In this document: positions 20,700 through 31,578 of the stretch, in pieces
Layout: each line of letters begins with the position of its first letter
How positions within the stretch are numbered: the stretch's first letter is position 1
Assembly: GCA_039707655.1 (NCBI GenBank)
Contig: CM077663.1
Span: 436,683,830 to 436,747,829, forward strand
DNA from: Elymus sibiricus
Lineage: Eukaryota; Streptophyta; Magnoliopsida; Poales; Poaceae
Reading direction: 5' to 3'
Length of the DNA stretch: 64,000 nucleotides
Position numbers and translations under genes: made by a program
Notes under the pieces: generated by a model
Databases searched by the model: none
The model's input: only the letters and a program-made list of their open reading frames with translations
Told to the model about the DNA's origin: nothing

Positions 20700-21066
20700 G
20701 AGGATAGCTAGGAGGAGGAGGGGAACGGCGGTGTGGCCGGCGGCTCACCTAGGAGGAGCAGGAGGCCGGAGCGGACTCGGGGAGGCGACAGCGTCGGGGG
20801 GCGGCGACGAGGAGCGAGCGGGCTCGGGGAGGCGACGGCGTCGGGGAGGCGACGGGGGCGGCGATGGGGACGGCGTCGGGGGCGGCGACGGGGACAGCGT
20901 CGGGGGCGGCGACGGGGACGGCGTCGGGGGTGGCGACGAGGAGCGAGCGGGCTCGGGGAGGCGACGACGAGATCCGACAGCCTGGCGGCGTCGAGGTGGT
21001 TTTCGGCGCCGTCGGGGGAGAGGGAAAGCAGATGGATTTGGAAACTTTTCCAAGTCCCGCTTATAT
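20700..21066. repeat. GC-rich 15-30 bp repeats ('gcgtcgggg' family)
   Basis: Units of the type 'gacggggacggcgtcggggg' are repeated, and the larger block 'gaggagcgagcgggctcgg' occurs at 20808 and 20938. Proline- or glycine-rich frames arise on both strands from this composition and are not treated as genes. It lies just upstream of the minus-strand ORFs, so it may be part of their leader. Confidence 0.7.
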
Positions 21067-21067
21067 A

Positions 21068-21310
21068 GTGCAATCTTTAGTCCCGGTTGGTAGTTCCAAC
21101 CAGGACTAAAGACGCCCCTTTAGTCCCGGTTAGAACCAACAACCGGGACTACAGGTAGTTTTCGGCAGCCCGAAAGGGCGGGAAGCCCAGCCCTTTAGTC
21201 CCGGTCGGTGGCTCCAACCGGGACTAAAGGTAGTTTTCCGCAGCCCGAAAGGGCGGGAAGCCCAGCCCTTTAGTCCCGGTTGGTGGCTCCAACCGGGACT
21301 AAAGGGGGAG
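21068..21310. repeat. Internal block of CACTA sub-terminal repeats
   Basis: Alternating 'tttagtcccggttgg' and its complement form a series of hairpins. A 77-bp segment with 'cagcccgaaagggcgggaag' is duplicated (from about 21160 and 21240). Such blocks normally lie next to an element end, yet this one is 3.5 kb from either terminus. Confidence 0.85.
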
Positions 21311-21671
21311 TTTAGTCCCCCCTCGCCAAGCGAGAGGCGCTCGCACCGGTTTATAAGCCCGGCCCTCTCTGCCTTGTTAAGTTCCTCTCAAATCAAAAAT
21401 TCAAAGTGAAAATAGATGTGCTTGTAGAGAAAATTCAGCCTAAATTCAAAGCGCTAGTACATCTATTTAGCTTACTAGCACTTTGAATTTAGGTTGAATT
21501 TCCTCTATAAGCGCATCTATTTTCACTTTTGCTATTTTTCTGCATATTAAAAGTTCTTAACAAAAAATACTTTATGAATATTCTTTTTGCTATTAAAGTT
21601 TTTAACAAATATAACTTTGATAATTTTAGTTGCATAAATTTTATATAATATTTAGTTAAATAACTTTGATC

Positions 21672-23617
21672 GGACGAAAACACGTCTATTACAAAGGTAT
21701 TTCAATTTTTTGAACATATTTTAACTGAAGACTTTTTCTGCATTCAATATGCACCATTCAAAGCCACATCATCACTTTTCAACCACGTTCTGACTTCATT
21801 TGCTAGTTTTCATGCATTTCATGATTTATTTTGAGCTAAAATGAACCTGAATTGAAAAGCACTGCAAATGAACTCTGAAATGGTTGAAAGTTGGCATGGT
21901 ATCATAATTTCACCCACATAGCATGTGTTAAAAAGTTGAGAGGGTTACCGGAAAAACTGGATGCACTTCATGTACAAACTGGACAATCTCTTCCGAAGTA
22001 TGAGGGTCTCGGACGAAAACACGTCTATTACAAAGATTTCAATTTTTTAAACATATTTGAACTCAAGACTTTTTCTGCATTCAATATGCACCATTCAAAG
22101 CCACATCATCACTTTTCAACCATTTTCTGACTTAATTTCCTAGTTTTCATGCATTTCATGATTTATTTTGAGCTAAAATGACCCTGAATTGAAAAGCACT
22201 GCAAATGAACTCTGGAATGGTTGAAAGTTGGCATGGTATCATAATTTCACCCACATAGCATGTGCTAAAAAGTTGAGAGGGTTACCGGAAAAACTGGATG
22301 CACTTCGTGTACAAACTGGACAATCACTTTCGAAGTATGAGGGTTTCGGACGAAAACACGTCTATTACAAAGGGATTTCAATTTTTTGAACATATTTTAA
22401 CTCAATACTTTTTGTGCATTCAATATGCACCATTCAAAGCCACATCATCACTTTTTAACCATTTTCTCATTTCATTTGCTAGTTTTCATGCATTTGATGA
22501 TTTATGTTGACCTAAAATGACCCTGAATTGAAAAGCACTGCAAATGAACTCTGGAATGGTTAAAAGTTAGCATGGTATCATAATTTCACCCACATAGCAT
22601 GTGCTAAAAAGTTGAGAGGGTTACCGGAAAAACTGGATGCACTTCGTGTACAAACTGGACAATCTATTTCGAAGTATGAGGGTTTCGGACAAAAACACGT
22701 CTATTACAAAGGTATTTCATTTTTTTGAACATATTTTAACTCAAAACTTTTTTTTGCATTCAATATGCATCATTCAAAGCCACATCATCACTTTTCAACC
22801 ATTTTCTGACTTCATTTGCTAGTTTTCATGCATTTCATGATTTATTTTGACCTAAAATGACCCTGAATTGAAAAGCACTGCAAATGAACTCTGGAATGGC
22901 TGAAAGTTGGCATGGTATCATAATTTCACCCACATAGCATGTGCTAAAAAGTTGAGAGGGTTACCGGAAAAACTGGATGCACTTCGTGTACAAACTGGAC
23001 AATCTCTTTTGAAGTATGAGGGTTTCGGACGAAAACACGTCTATTACAAAGGTATTTCAATTTTTTGAACATATTTGAACTCAAGACTTTTTCTGCATTC
23101 AATATGCACCATTCAAAGCCACATCATCACTATTCAACAATTTTCTGACTTCATTTGCTAGTTTTCATGCATTTCATGATTTATTTTTAGCTAAAATGAC
23201 CATGAATTGAAAAGCACTGCAAATGAACTCTGAAATGGTTGAAAGTTGGCATGGTATCATAATTTCACCCACATAGGATGTGCTAAAAAGTTGAGAGGGT
23301 TACCGGAAAAACTGGATGCACTTCATGTACAAAATGGACAATCTCTTTCGAAGTATGAGGGTTTCGGACGAAAACACATCAATTACAAAGGGACTTCAAT
23401 TTTTTGAACATATTTTAACTCAAGAATTTTTCTGCATTCAATATGCACCATTCAAAGCCACATCATTACTTTTCAACCATTTTCTGACTTCATTTGCTAG
23501 TTTTCATGCGTTTCATGATTTATTTTGAGCTAAAATGACCCTGAATTGAAAAGCAATGCAAATGAACTCTGAAATGGTTGAAAGTTGGCAAGGTATCATA
23601 ATTTCACCCACATCCAT
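21672..23617. repeat. 339-bp tandem array inside the CACTA element
   Basis: The phrase 'atcataatttcaccca' recurs at 21901, 22238, 22577, 22917, 23256 and 23595, giving spacings of 337, 339, 340, 339 and 339. The array therefore has about 5.7 copies, the first incomplete at its left. Copies differ by scattered substitutions. Because 339 is a multiple of three, a short frame beginning at a Met before 'HFVYKLDN' reappears in most copies; this follows from the period and is not a gene family. Confidence 0.95.
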
Positions 23618-23819
23618 TGCCGGTTCAACTACGTGCATTATATAATTAAATGTATCAAAAACCATTACAGAACATCATGAATAGAGAAGTGATCAAATGT
23701 TATTACTGAAAAAATAAATACATAAAGTTCATACATAGTTCTAATAGAACAACATACAACTCTCTAGAGCATCTAATTAAAACATAAATTGAAACTAACA
23801 TACAACTATGTAAAACATT

Positions 23820-24248
23820 TAAATGCAACAACAAATGCGATCATAATCGCAACTAAGGTAACAATTGATCCAACAGCATAATGATACCAAGCCTCATTAT
23901 CACTGGCATATTTTCTTATCTTTTAATCTTCAAGCGCATTGCATCCATCTTGATCTTGTGGTCATCGACGACATCGGCAACATGCAACTCCAATTTCATC
24001 TTCTCCTCCTCAATTCTTTTCAATTTTTCTTTCAAATCCTCGTTTTCTTTTTCAACTAAATTTAACCTCTCGACAAGAGGGTCGGTTGGAATTTCCGGTT
24101 CACATACCTCCTAGATAAACACATCGATGTCACGTTGGTCGGCACAATTGTCATAAAGACTAAATGAAATAAATAGTTATAAAAGATAATATACCACATC
24201 CGAATCATAGACCGGACGAGGGCCGACGTGGGCGGATACCATGACCAT
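23820..24248 (-). pseudogene. CACTA-borne coiled-coil protein, frameshifted before its membrane anchor
   Basis: Exon 1 (24248-24195) encodes 18 codons ending 'GPRPVYDSDV' with a GTATAT donor. After an intron of about 80 bp, exon 2 starts after 'ctag' with 'EVCEPEIPTDPLVERLNLV' and continues as a strong heptad coiled coil ('ENEDLKEKLKRIEEEKMKLE') to a stop after 'MRLKIKR'. In another frame, directly downstream, codons for 'NEAWYHYAVGSIVTLVAIMI' continue as a hydrophobic segment typical of a C-terminal membrane anchor. A frameshift near 23920 therefore removed the anchor. Similar proteins accompany many wheat-type CACTA elements; the function is unknown. Confidence 0.6.
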
Positions 24249-24892
24249 GGCACTATATAATAACAAACAATAATAAAAGTAAGAAATTTATACAAGTATC
24301 TATGTAAATCATATAAGTAAGAATTTTTTTTCTTTTAAAAAGAAGATAAGAACAAGAGGCTCACCACGGTGGTGCCGGCGACGAGATCGGCGCGGCCGAT
24401 CGACGACGGTGAGGACGGGGACGGGACGTGACGGACCACCAAACCTAGACAAATCTTGGGGAAAATGGAGCTTGGAGGTCGAGCTTGGAGAGGAGAAAGC
24501 TTAAGCGTGGCTCAGACATTTCATCAAACACCTCGTGTGGATAGGAGGTGAGAGCAGAGCAGCACACACCTCGCAGACGCCGGCCGGCCAAAAAACAGTG
24601 GAGTGAGCGGGCAGGGGCGAGCATATATAGATATGCATATCTTTAGTCCCGGTTTGTGGCTAGAACCTGGACTAAAGGGACTGGGCCAGGAGCGAGGCCC
24701 TTTAGTCCCGGTTCATGTCTGGAACCGGGACTAAAGGGGTCACACGAACCGGGACTGGTTCCTGACGAACCCCGGCCGGCGCCCTGGCTGCTCGAACCAT
24801 GACTGATGCACCCATTAGTCTCGGTTCGTAACACGACCGGGACTAATGCAATATTCTGGCCCGTTTCAAAGCCCTGTTTTCTACTAGTGTCT

Positions 24893-25632
24893 TTGAGTTC
24901 TTACTTCTTATGCCAGAGCAAGAGCTATCCATATTGGGCATCCAGAATGTACGCGAATTGATTGCTATAACAGCTTGGTATTTATGGTGGGACAGAAGCA
25001 GGCTGGTTCATGAAGGAAATTCTCAAGATGCATACTAAACTTCGATGGGGGCTCATGCTATAATGGCAAACTATGTTAATGCACACTCCCCGAAGGCAAC
25101 AATTAGAATAGAGGGATGGAGAAGACTTGCTATGGTTTTGTGAAGTTGAATGTCGATGCTTCTTTTGATCATGACCTACTTAGGGGCACGGCAGGGGCTT
25201 TCCTTAGAAATGACAAAGGAAGGCTCATTGTTGGCGGGCATTGGAAGATGGATTGGTGTGCAAATGTTTTGAGAGAAAAAGCGTTGGCTCTAAGATTTGG
25301 CTTATTACTTGCACAGAAGACGGAATGTAGTCGTCTTGTTGTTACTCTGACAATATGAAAGTGATTGACACAATGAAAAATGAAGGACATTTAGCGGGAG
25401 CGGCGACGACAATGTTCGATGATTGTTATTTTATGGCGTGTGATTGTCCTCTTATTAGGTTTGAACATTGTAATAGGAAAGCAAATAAGGTTGCTCACGA
25501 TCTTGTTAGGTTAGCTATTTTTTCAGTGAGAAGGGATTGGTTCGAGGAGCATATGAATGATATTGTATCTTTTCTTATTGACGATGTAACTGTTATTTCC
25601 AATAAATAAAGCTGATGTTTTGTGTAAAAAAA
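24893..25632 (+). pseudogene. LINE ORF2 fragment, right half, with RNase H domain
   Basis: The frame resumes from 17600 as 'LEFLLLMPEQELSILGIQNV' and continues to 'TAWYLWWDRSRL'. A TAA follows near 25035, and there are frame slips near 25140 and 25350. The RNase H-like domain is readable ('VKLNVDASFDHDLL', 'CNRKANKVAHDLVRLAI') but broken. It ends with 'aaataaagctg' and an A-run at 25627-25632. No TSD partner for the whole LINE could be found. The LINE is older than the CACTA element inserted into it. Confidence 0.85.
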
Positions 25633-26270
25633 TCACGACCAGATAATTCTATTTTTGTGTGATTTTCTAGCTAAATTCTCTTTCTCTATTAAGCACTTAG
25701 ATTACTTCTTATATTACAATAGATAGATAGATTATGTAGAAGTTAATACACATGGATATGTATGTATGTTTGCTCTTGTGGCGACAATATACACAAAGTG
25801 TTTTAATATGTCTATCCCATCCCAGTCTCATTTATTTGTATAGTTCTGCAATTTTTATTTGGATGTATTTAGTTTTCATAGAGATATCCTGATGCCGCTT
25901 TCCATGTGCAGCGCCTCAACTATGGGAGCCAATATGTTTGAAACTAAAGGATACCCTGCGCGTAGCTGCTGGAATCGATTGCAATATATTTTAAGCGATT
26001 TGATTGTATGAAACATGAATAGATAAATGCATTGAAACTAACAAACATATTATGTATTGTATTTGACTACTGTGTATTTGAAACTATTTATTGAATATAA
26101 GTGACATAATATAGTGGAAACTTTTCACATGCATGTTGAGTGGACCTTCGATGAGGTGTCATGTGTGGTGAGATGGATGAGTGCATGAGATTAACTAATA
26201 ATGAAAAACTTTTTCTCATGCATATTGTGACTGCCCTTTGATGAGGTGGCATGTGTGCATGTTAAGATAA
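25633..26270. other. AT-rich non-coding interval
   Basis: No gene is recognised. Two diverged copies of 'gcatgttgagtggacctt...gatgaggtg' lie at about 26130 and 26220, a short local duplication. Confidence 0.4.
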
Positions 26271-29200
26271 CTAGATCATTGATGGCGCGCGTTGCCGCGC
26301 CCGTCCATTTTGACGGTAGAATGTTAGGAATTTTCGCAAATATAGGGAGGAAAAGCTAAAGAAAACCAAAATATTAACTATTGGGAAACTAAAATATGAT
26401 GAAATAAGTTGTTCCAAGCATGTTGCCCTTTTTCCTTTAAAATGAGGGGTAATCGAATCAGTATTAAGTAGAAATTGGAAAGAGAAAATGCATTTTGTTC
26501 AATAACAATAATTGAAATTGCCCATCATCTGAACTCTTTTGTGTCAGATTATATACATGATGATATACTTATTAATATCTCCACAAGCCTAAGCACCGGT
26601 CCAAAGCACAAGCAACTTCTTCATTGAATAAAACTTGTAGTTGATAGTATAATCGATAGATCGCTTTGCGGTTACAATGCGAAGAAGAGGATCCTCCATA
26701 GTTTTGTAGTATTTGGCAGTGACCATTAGAAAGCCACATAAAATGTGCACATGAATCTACAACATGTTGTGATTTGGAGAGGGGTATGTTCTGCAAAACA
26801 TGAATATCAGGAGATATTCATGTGAAAGGATCCTAGATTTTCGTCCTCAAGGCTACCGATTCCAAAAACTTTTTATAAATCTTCAGCCCACGTAAATAAG
26901 AAACATATTATTTTCAGGTCAGATTGATAAACAAAATACAAAGAGTGCCGAAATAAAATGGATACCAATTATTTTTTAGCATCCTACCTTTAAGAGCTTG
27001 AGTGTCGATTGCAGATCGGCCTTCTCATACTGTTACTTGCAATGTAATAACATGAAAAACACAAAATATTGCAATTAAGTGAGATATTAGTAGGGTGGAA
27101 GCTAAGAAATCTAGCAATCATCAATACTCGAATGTGCGAAAACATCTCTTTGGTACTCATACGCGAAATTGGATCACATGGTTTAGAGAGATAACCTATC
27201 GGATGATGGTGTCATGATGATATATACGGTAACATGAATTTCAAATATTGATAAAAATCTCGTATATTGTGCAATATAATTGACTAATCCACCATATACA
27301 ATCACTGTTTGCTTTTTCTTGTCAGAACAAATATCCATTGTTTGCTTTTAGTTGCTTATTAATTTGAGGAAGAGGGGAAGAAAAAAATGCAGGAATATAG
27401 CAAATAGAAATAAAAAAAAGTGCATGTAAAGCACTACCTAGAGGTCAAATGAAATTTTAATAAATTTTGGATTGCAAAGTAATGAAGCCAGTATCATGTA
27501 CTTACACTGGAATTAAGTTGCTACTCATACGCTGAAATCAAGTCATTGTTGTGTTGGTACCTTATCACCCCATCGAAACTGAAGTAACTGTATAGAAGGA
27601 TGTTATTTGACTTAGGAATGTTGAATGAATTGTTAAATAAGATATTTGGAATTATATAAAATCCCTGATTGGCTTCATATTTATGACATCAATATATTGT
27701 ACTATAACAGATTCGCAACTTGTCTAGTAGATGATTCAAAAGGTTTCTCCTTGGTCACTCAGGATTTCCTTCTTTGAAAGCATATAAACATGAAATACAA
27801 AGTCATTGCCCCACATATTAGTTCATAGAAATGCAAACCGAGAGAAGTCAACTCACATGGATGGTCTCCGTTTGTGGGAGATCTGGCCTAGCGACACAAT
27901 GTGATACACTTCTGAAGTAAACAACAATTTAATCCCTGTTTGATCAGAAAAATGGAAAATAAACACACATATCAGAACAACACAATTCACGGAAATTTAT
28001 GATAAAGAAATACTATGGCCTGCCTAAAAAAGAAGTGAAAGGGATCACCAAATATAAAAATGGAATCAACAAAGTAATGACCATATACGAGATTTGAAGG
28101 GATTTCGAATGGCATACCGTGAGAAGAAAATAGTCTGATGGATAGGAATCCTAACCAAGAATAGATTGTTGAAATCCTGCGAAAGCAAACGGGAATATGA
28201 ATTTTGAAGGCACCAAACATATCTTGTAGGGGGTTGACAAAGTGAAAGATAAGGATACACTTTAAACTTATACATGTTCGTACGAATGTGAAACCTGGTT
28301 TCTAGTCGCCAACGGCAAGCTAGCAACAGGAAGAAATAACAAAACGGTTTAAGGCAAGTAAAATACGTAGGAGTCATCACCACACTTTCATATATTAGTA
28401 ATTACTGAAGCGGAAAATCAGTACAAATTGGCGATTCAGACGTATAAAATATTGAATCGGTAAATCTAATTGCCTTATAACTAACATATTTAGTATTACT
28501 AACAAGTGTAGAATCTAGGTACACGCAGATTAATCTGGGGATTTTGGCTCAGCACACAGAATAGCAACTTAGGTTCGAAAATATAAAGGAGAGGCAAAGG
28601 TACTGAAAGGAAGAGGAATCACCAATCGGTAGTCCATGCTGGAGCCGTTCCGCCGCAAGCACAAACTCGAGCTCCACTGCTCTAGTGTGCTCCGTCCAAC
28701 TGCACCGCGATTGAACTTCCTGGCTGTTGGCCGCCACACCCCATCCGGCTGCGCCGCTCACGTCCGTGCCCCATCCTGCCGCGGCGCTCGACCGAATGGA
28801 CCACGGAGGCGATGTACGCCGCGTCCGTGCAAACCCAGCGATGCCGCCGATGCGTGCGTGCAAACCCAGCGTGGTCGCCGATGCAATCCGAGACAATGGT
28901 CAGGCGGCGCAAACGAAACAGAGCAGGAGCAGGGTCGCGACCAGTTTTAGGGTTATACGCTCTTGCGTTGCGCGTTCCGTTGGACGGGATGGTAGTACAG
29001 GCCCAGTATGCCAGTAGGCCCAATTAAACCCCAGACGCCCAAAAAAACCGCTGGAGCAGCGGCCCGATAAGGCTAGCCCAGCCTGACGCGCGAGTTAGCC
29101 TGTACACAAGATTTAGGTGGGATTAAGAGCAAATCCAACGGCCAAAAAAGCCTAAAACTGTCGATCCAACGGATAGAAATGCTGATGGCCTGAGAGGGCT

Positions 29201-29290
29201 GGAAAAGTGCTCAGTTATAATGTATTTATAAATAGATGTAGTGGGGATCAACCATTTAGATATATATATATATATATATATGGTATATGA
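26271..29290 (-). mobile_element. Non-autonomous Helitron
   Basis: Read on the minus strand, the element starts with TC at 29290, preceded by A, and continues through an AT-rich stretch to 'TCTAAATGGTTGATCCCC'. It ends with CTAG (26274-26271) followed by T. About ten bases before CTAG is a hairpin with stem GGCGCG/CGCGCC and loop GCAACG. A TC start, 3' hairpin, CTRR end and insertion between A and T are the Helitron criteria. No Rep/helicase ORF exists in the 3.0 kb. The 5' third is GC-rich (28620-29050) and may be captured gene sequence, but it was not recognised. Confidence 0.8.
29257..29281. repeat. (TA)n microsatellite at the Helitron 5' end
   Basis: An almost pure TA run directly inside the Helitron 5' terminus. 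Confidence 0.9.
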
Positions 29291-29641
29291 TATAGGATAT
29301 GCCATTCCTGGATTTTGGGCACGCGAGTGGAGGAAAATTTAATTATGTAGTATCGTTTTTGAATTAAGTTTTGCATCTTGAGTTGTACAAGCTTATATCT
29401 TTCTTGAGCTGAATGTGTAAATTCCACAAAAATAGTTGTACAAGTTTTCATAGAAATATCTTTGTTGAAACCGATAGTTGCCCTCTTTAAGGTAATCAAT
29501 CTTGTTTTTCGTTTTCATGTTCTGTAAGACCATCTACAGGCGCATACTACAAAAATAACCCCTCATGCGCGTATGCGGAGAGAACCCGGTCACTCCTCAT
29601 TTTTTGCCCACTGCTATCACATACCTCAAATATCACACTCT
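29291..29641. other. Non-coding interval
   Basis: No gene or element boundary is recognised between the Helitron 5' end and the SINE. Confidence 0.4.
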
Positions 29642-29656
29642 AAATCCAACAACGTC

Positions 29657-29963
29657 GCGAACCAACCTCTGGTTGGATGGTTAGAGGGACTGTGGTATCC
29701 CCAGTCCACCAGGGTTCAAATCCTGGTGCTCGCATTTATTCCTGGATTTATTTCAGGATTTCCGGCGATGCGCATTCAGTGGGAGGAGACGTTCCCGTCG
29801 ACGACGAGGTGCCTACGGTGACTTCGTAAATTTCAAGATGATATGCCGGCTCAGTCTCTCGGAGGTGCTCATAGGGGTAGGGTGTGCGTGTGTGCGTTCA
29901 TAGGGATGAGTGTATGCGCGTGTATATGAGCGCTTGCGTCTGTACTGTGTTCAAAAAAAAAAA
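29657..29963 (+). mobile_element. tRNA-derived SINE with 15-bp TSD
   Basis: 'aaatccaacaacgtc' is present at 29642-29656 and identically at 29964-29978. The 5' part has a Pol III A-box-like 'tggttagagggac' and a strong B-box 'GGTTCAAATCC' 34 nt apart. The 3' part ends 'ctgtactgtgttc' plus an A-run. At about 307 bp it resembles the tRNA-like SINEs of Triticeae, although it is longer than the classic Au family. It would be transcribed by Pol III and mobilised by LINE machinery. Confidence 0.88.
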
Positions 29964-30005
29964 AAATCCAACAACGTCATGTAACAGGAAAGCTACGTAA
30001 TACTA

Positions 30006-30289
30006 AATAGACAAAATACCCTATCACTACTGGTCGTCGGAGATGTAACGACCTCCGTGCCAATAGTGCCCAACGGACCAGCCTCCTGGTCGTTGGCCAC
30101 TGTCCGCAGCTCCGGCTCCTTGTCAGACTCCACGTCCGCGAAGAGTTTGTCGTGCTCTGCCTATGCTTCGTGGAGGAAGCGACAGTTTTCCCCCACATCC
30201 GCCTCTGAGTGGATGGAGTCGAAGATGGCATGTTGCTTCGTCTCCTCCTCCGCTTTGGCAACCTCAAACTCGGCCATCGCGTTTCCCAT
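30006..30289 (-). pseudogene. Unknown acidic ORF with in-frame TAG
   Basis: The minus-strand frame begins 'MGNAMAEFEVAKAEEETKQ', continues through 'IFDSIHSEADVGENCRFLHE', and is stopped by TAG at 30163-30161. It then reads on as 'AEHDKLFADVESDKEPEL' in the same frame. Codon use on both sides of the stop is similar, which suggests one former coding frame. Highly charged, no known domain. Its 3' end is next to the SINE insertion. Confidence 0.4.
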
Positions 30290-30672
30290 GCCGAATCCAG
30301 TAGCCGGAGGCACCGAATCTGCCCCGCCTTCTCCTCTTCCTCCTCCGCGTCCTCCATGTCCACGGTGGCACCCGCTACTTCGCCTCCTCCTCGTCCTCCT
30401 GCTGATTAGGAGTGGCAGCAGAAGGGGAGGATGGCAATGGAAGTGGCTAGGGTTGAGGGGCCGCCGTTTGGCTTAAATAGCCGTATTTGACACCTCGGAC
30501 GCCGCACCAGAGAGGCATCATCACCCGCCGACCAATGGGTTTCGACGTGGACGTGTTTCGACGTGTATCCACGTGGGACCCGCCTATCAATCCGATGTGG
30601 TGGGGCATGACCCTCATATCCACCACAAATATGGGCTGGATATGGGAGTGTCGGTCATCCCAGACGTATAGG

Positions 30673-31300
30673 TAGGGATGGCACCCACATGGTTTGGGTA
30701 CGGGTGGAGCCATCCCATACCCTTATGCGCCCCCTGAGTTTACCCATCACCCTTTCCCATACCGTCAACAGGTACTTTTTTCCCATACCCGTTACACGAC
30801 ATGGTAGATGGGTACCCGCATGTAAAATTACCCATGTTTGCAATGCGTCATTTCGAACAACTCATAGTCATAAACATCAACATATACTCATAATTTATTA
30901 ACAACAACACATTATAAGAGCAACACACTTATAAACAACAACATATTTAATAAACAACATCATTTTTTCATAAACAACAACACATCAAAATAACATCACA
31001 TAGGCATAAACAACAACACATACTCATACATTTTGAGTTCACAAATTCACAACAAAGTGTAGATATAATTTGGCCATACTTATTAGTTTTTATATGGATA
31101 CATGTATGTCGGTATGGGTTATACAATCCCGATAGAGCGGGTACGGGTATGGGTTATACAATCCCATATCCGTACCCGCTCTATCCTCTGGGTTTCAGAT
31201 TTTCCTATTTATCCATGAGTAAAGTTTTGTCCCGTACCCTTACCGTAATAGGGTTTTTACTCACAGGGTACGTGGGTAATGGGTACCCATTGCCATCCTA
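30673..31300. mobile_element. hAT-like non-autonomous element
   Basis: Left end 'tagggatggcacccacatgg'; right end, inverted, 'taggatggcaatgggtaccc'. These 'TAGGGATGGCA' termini are typical of plant hAT elements. The flanking 8-mers 'cgtatagg' (30665-30672) and 'cgtacacg' (31301-31308) match at six of eight positions, the hAT TSD length. The 628-bp interior is AT-rich and non-coding; sub-terminal 'gggtacgggtatggg' motifs occur in both orientations. Confidence 0.75.
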
Positions 31301-31578
31301 CGTACACGGTCGGTTTGAGGAGCCCTGTTGGGTCATGATTTTGTATCTGATCACTGACCGAGCCTGACATTGAGTGTCACGAACTTGCTGTCACACAAAT
31401 CCTTCAGTATTATTGTTAGAGTGCTACATAATCATGTTATTTTAATCTTATAGCATAAAAATTATAAACTTACTGATATGATTTCAGTTCCCATATACAA
31501 TTTCTATACACCAAAAAGAATTATCTACAACTAAATAAAACCATGTCAAGTATTTTCAAACGGGGGAGTAGTAGTTAT
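31301..31578. other. 3' flank of the LRR gene
   Basis: AT-rich; nothing that would encode the missing LRR, membrane or kinase parts. Confidence 0.4.

Larger units (their letters stand above)
17601..24889. mobile_element. CACTA element with 3-bp TSD, nested in a LINE
   Basis: The left end 'CACTAGTAGAGAACAGGGC' and the right end 'GCCCTGTTTTCTACTAGTG' are inverse to each other with one mismatch. 'tct' (17598-17600 and 24890-24892) is the TSD, and the LINE frame resumes across it. Both ends have 'tagtcccggtt' sub-terminal repeats (17620-17815, 24640-24860); a third block lies internally at 21068-21310. No TNP2 transposase is present. Cargo, all on the minus strand: a four-exon gene, a single-exon ORF and a frameshifted coiled-coil gene, plus a 339-bp tandem array. 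At 7.3 kb it is a non-autonomous but structurally complete element. Confidence 0.95.

Noticed and set aside
20708..21109. Proline- and glycine-rich ORFs on both strands
   Set aside because: They come from GC-rich short repeats; all are lost outside the repeat block.
22298..23528. Repeated 60-70-codon ORFs as a small gene family
   Set aside because: They recur only because the 339-bp monomer is a multiple of three.
29573..29821. 82-codon ORF ending in the SINE
   Set aside because: Mostly SINE sequence between the TSDs; no protein similarity.
30673..31300. LTR or palindromic gene-regulatory element from 'gggtacgggtatggg' motifs
   Set aside because: The inverted ends and 8-bp flanks fit a hAT-type element better.
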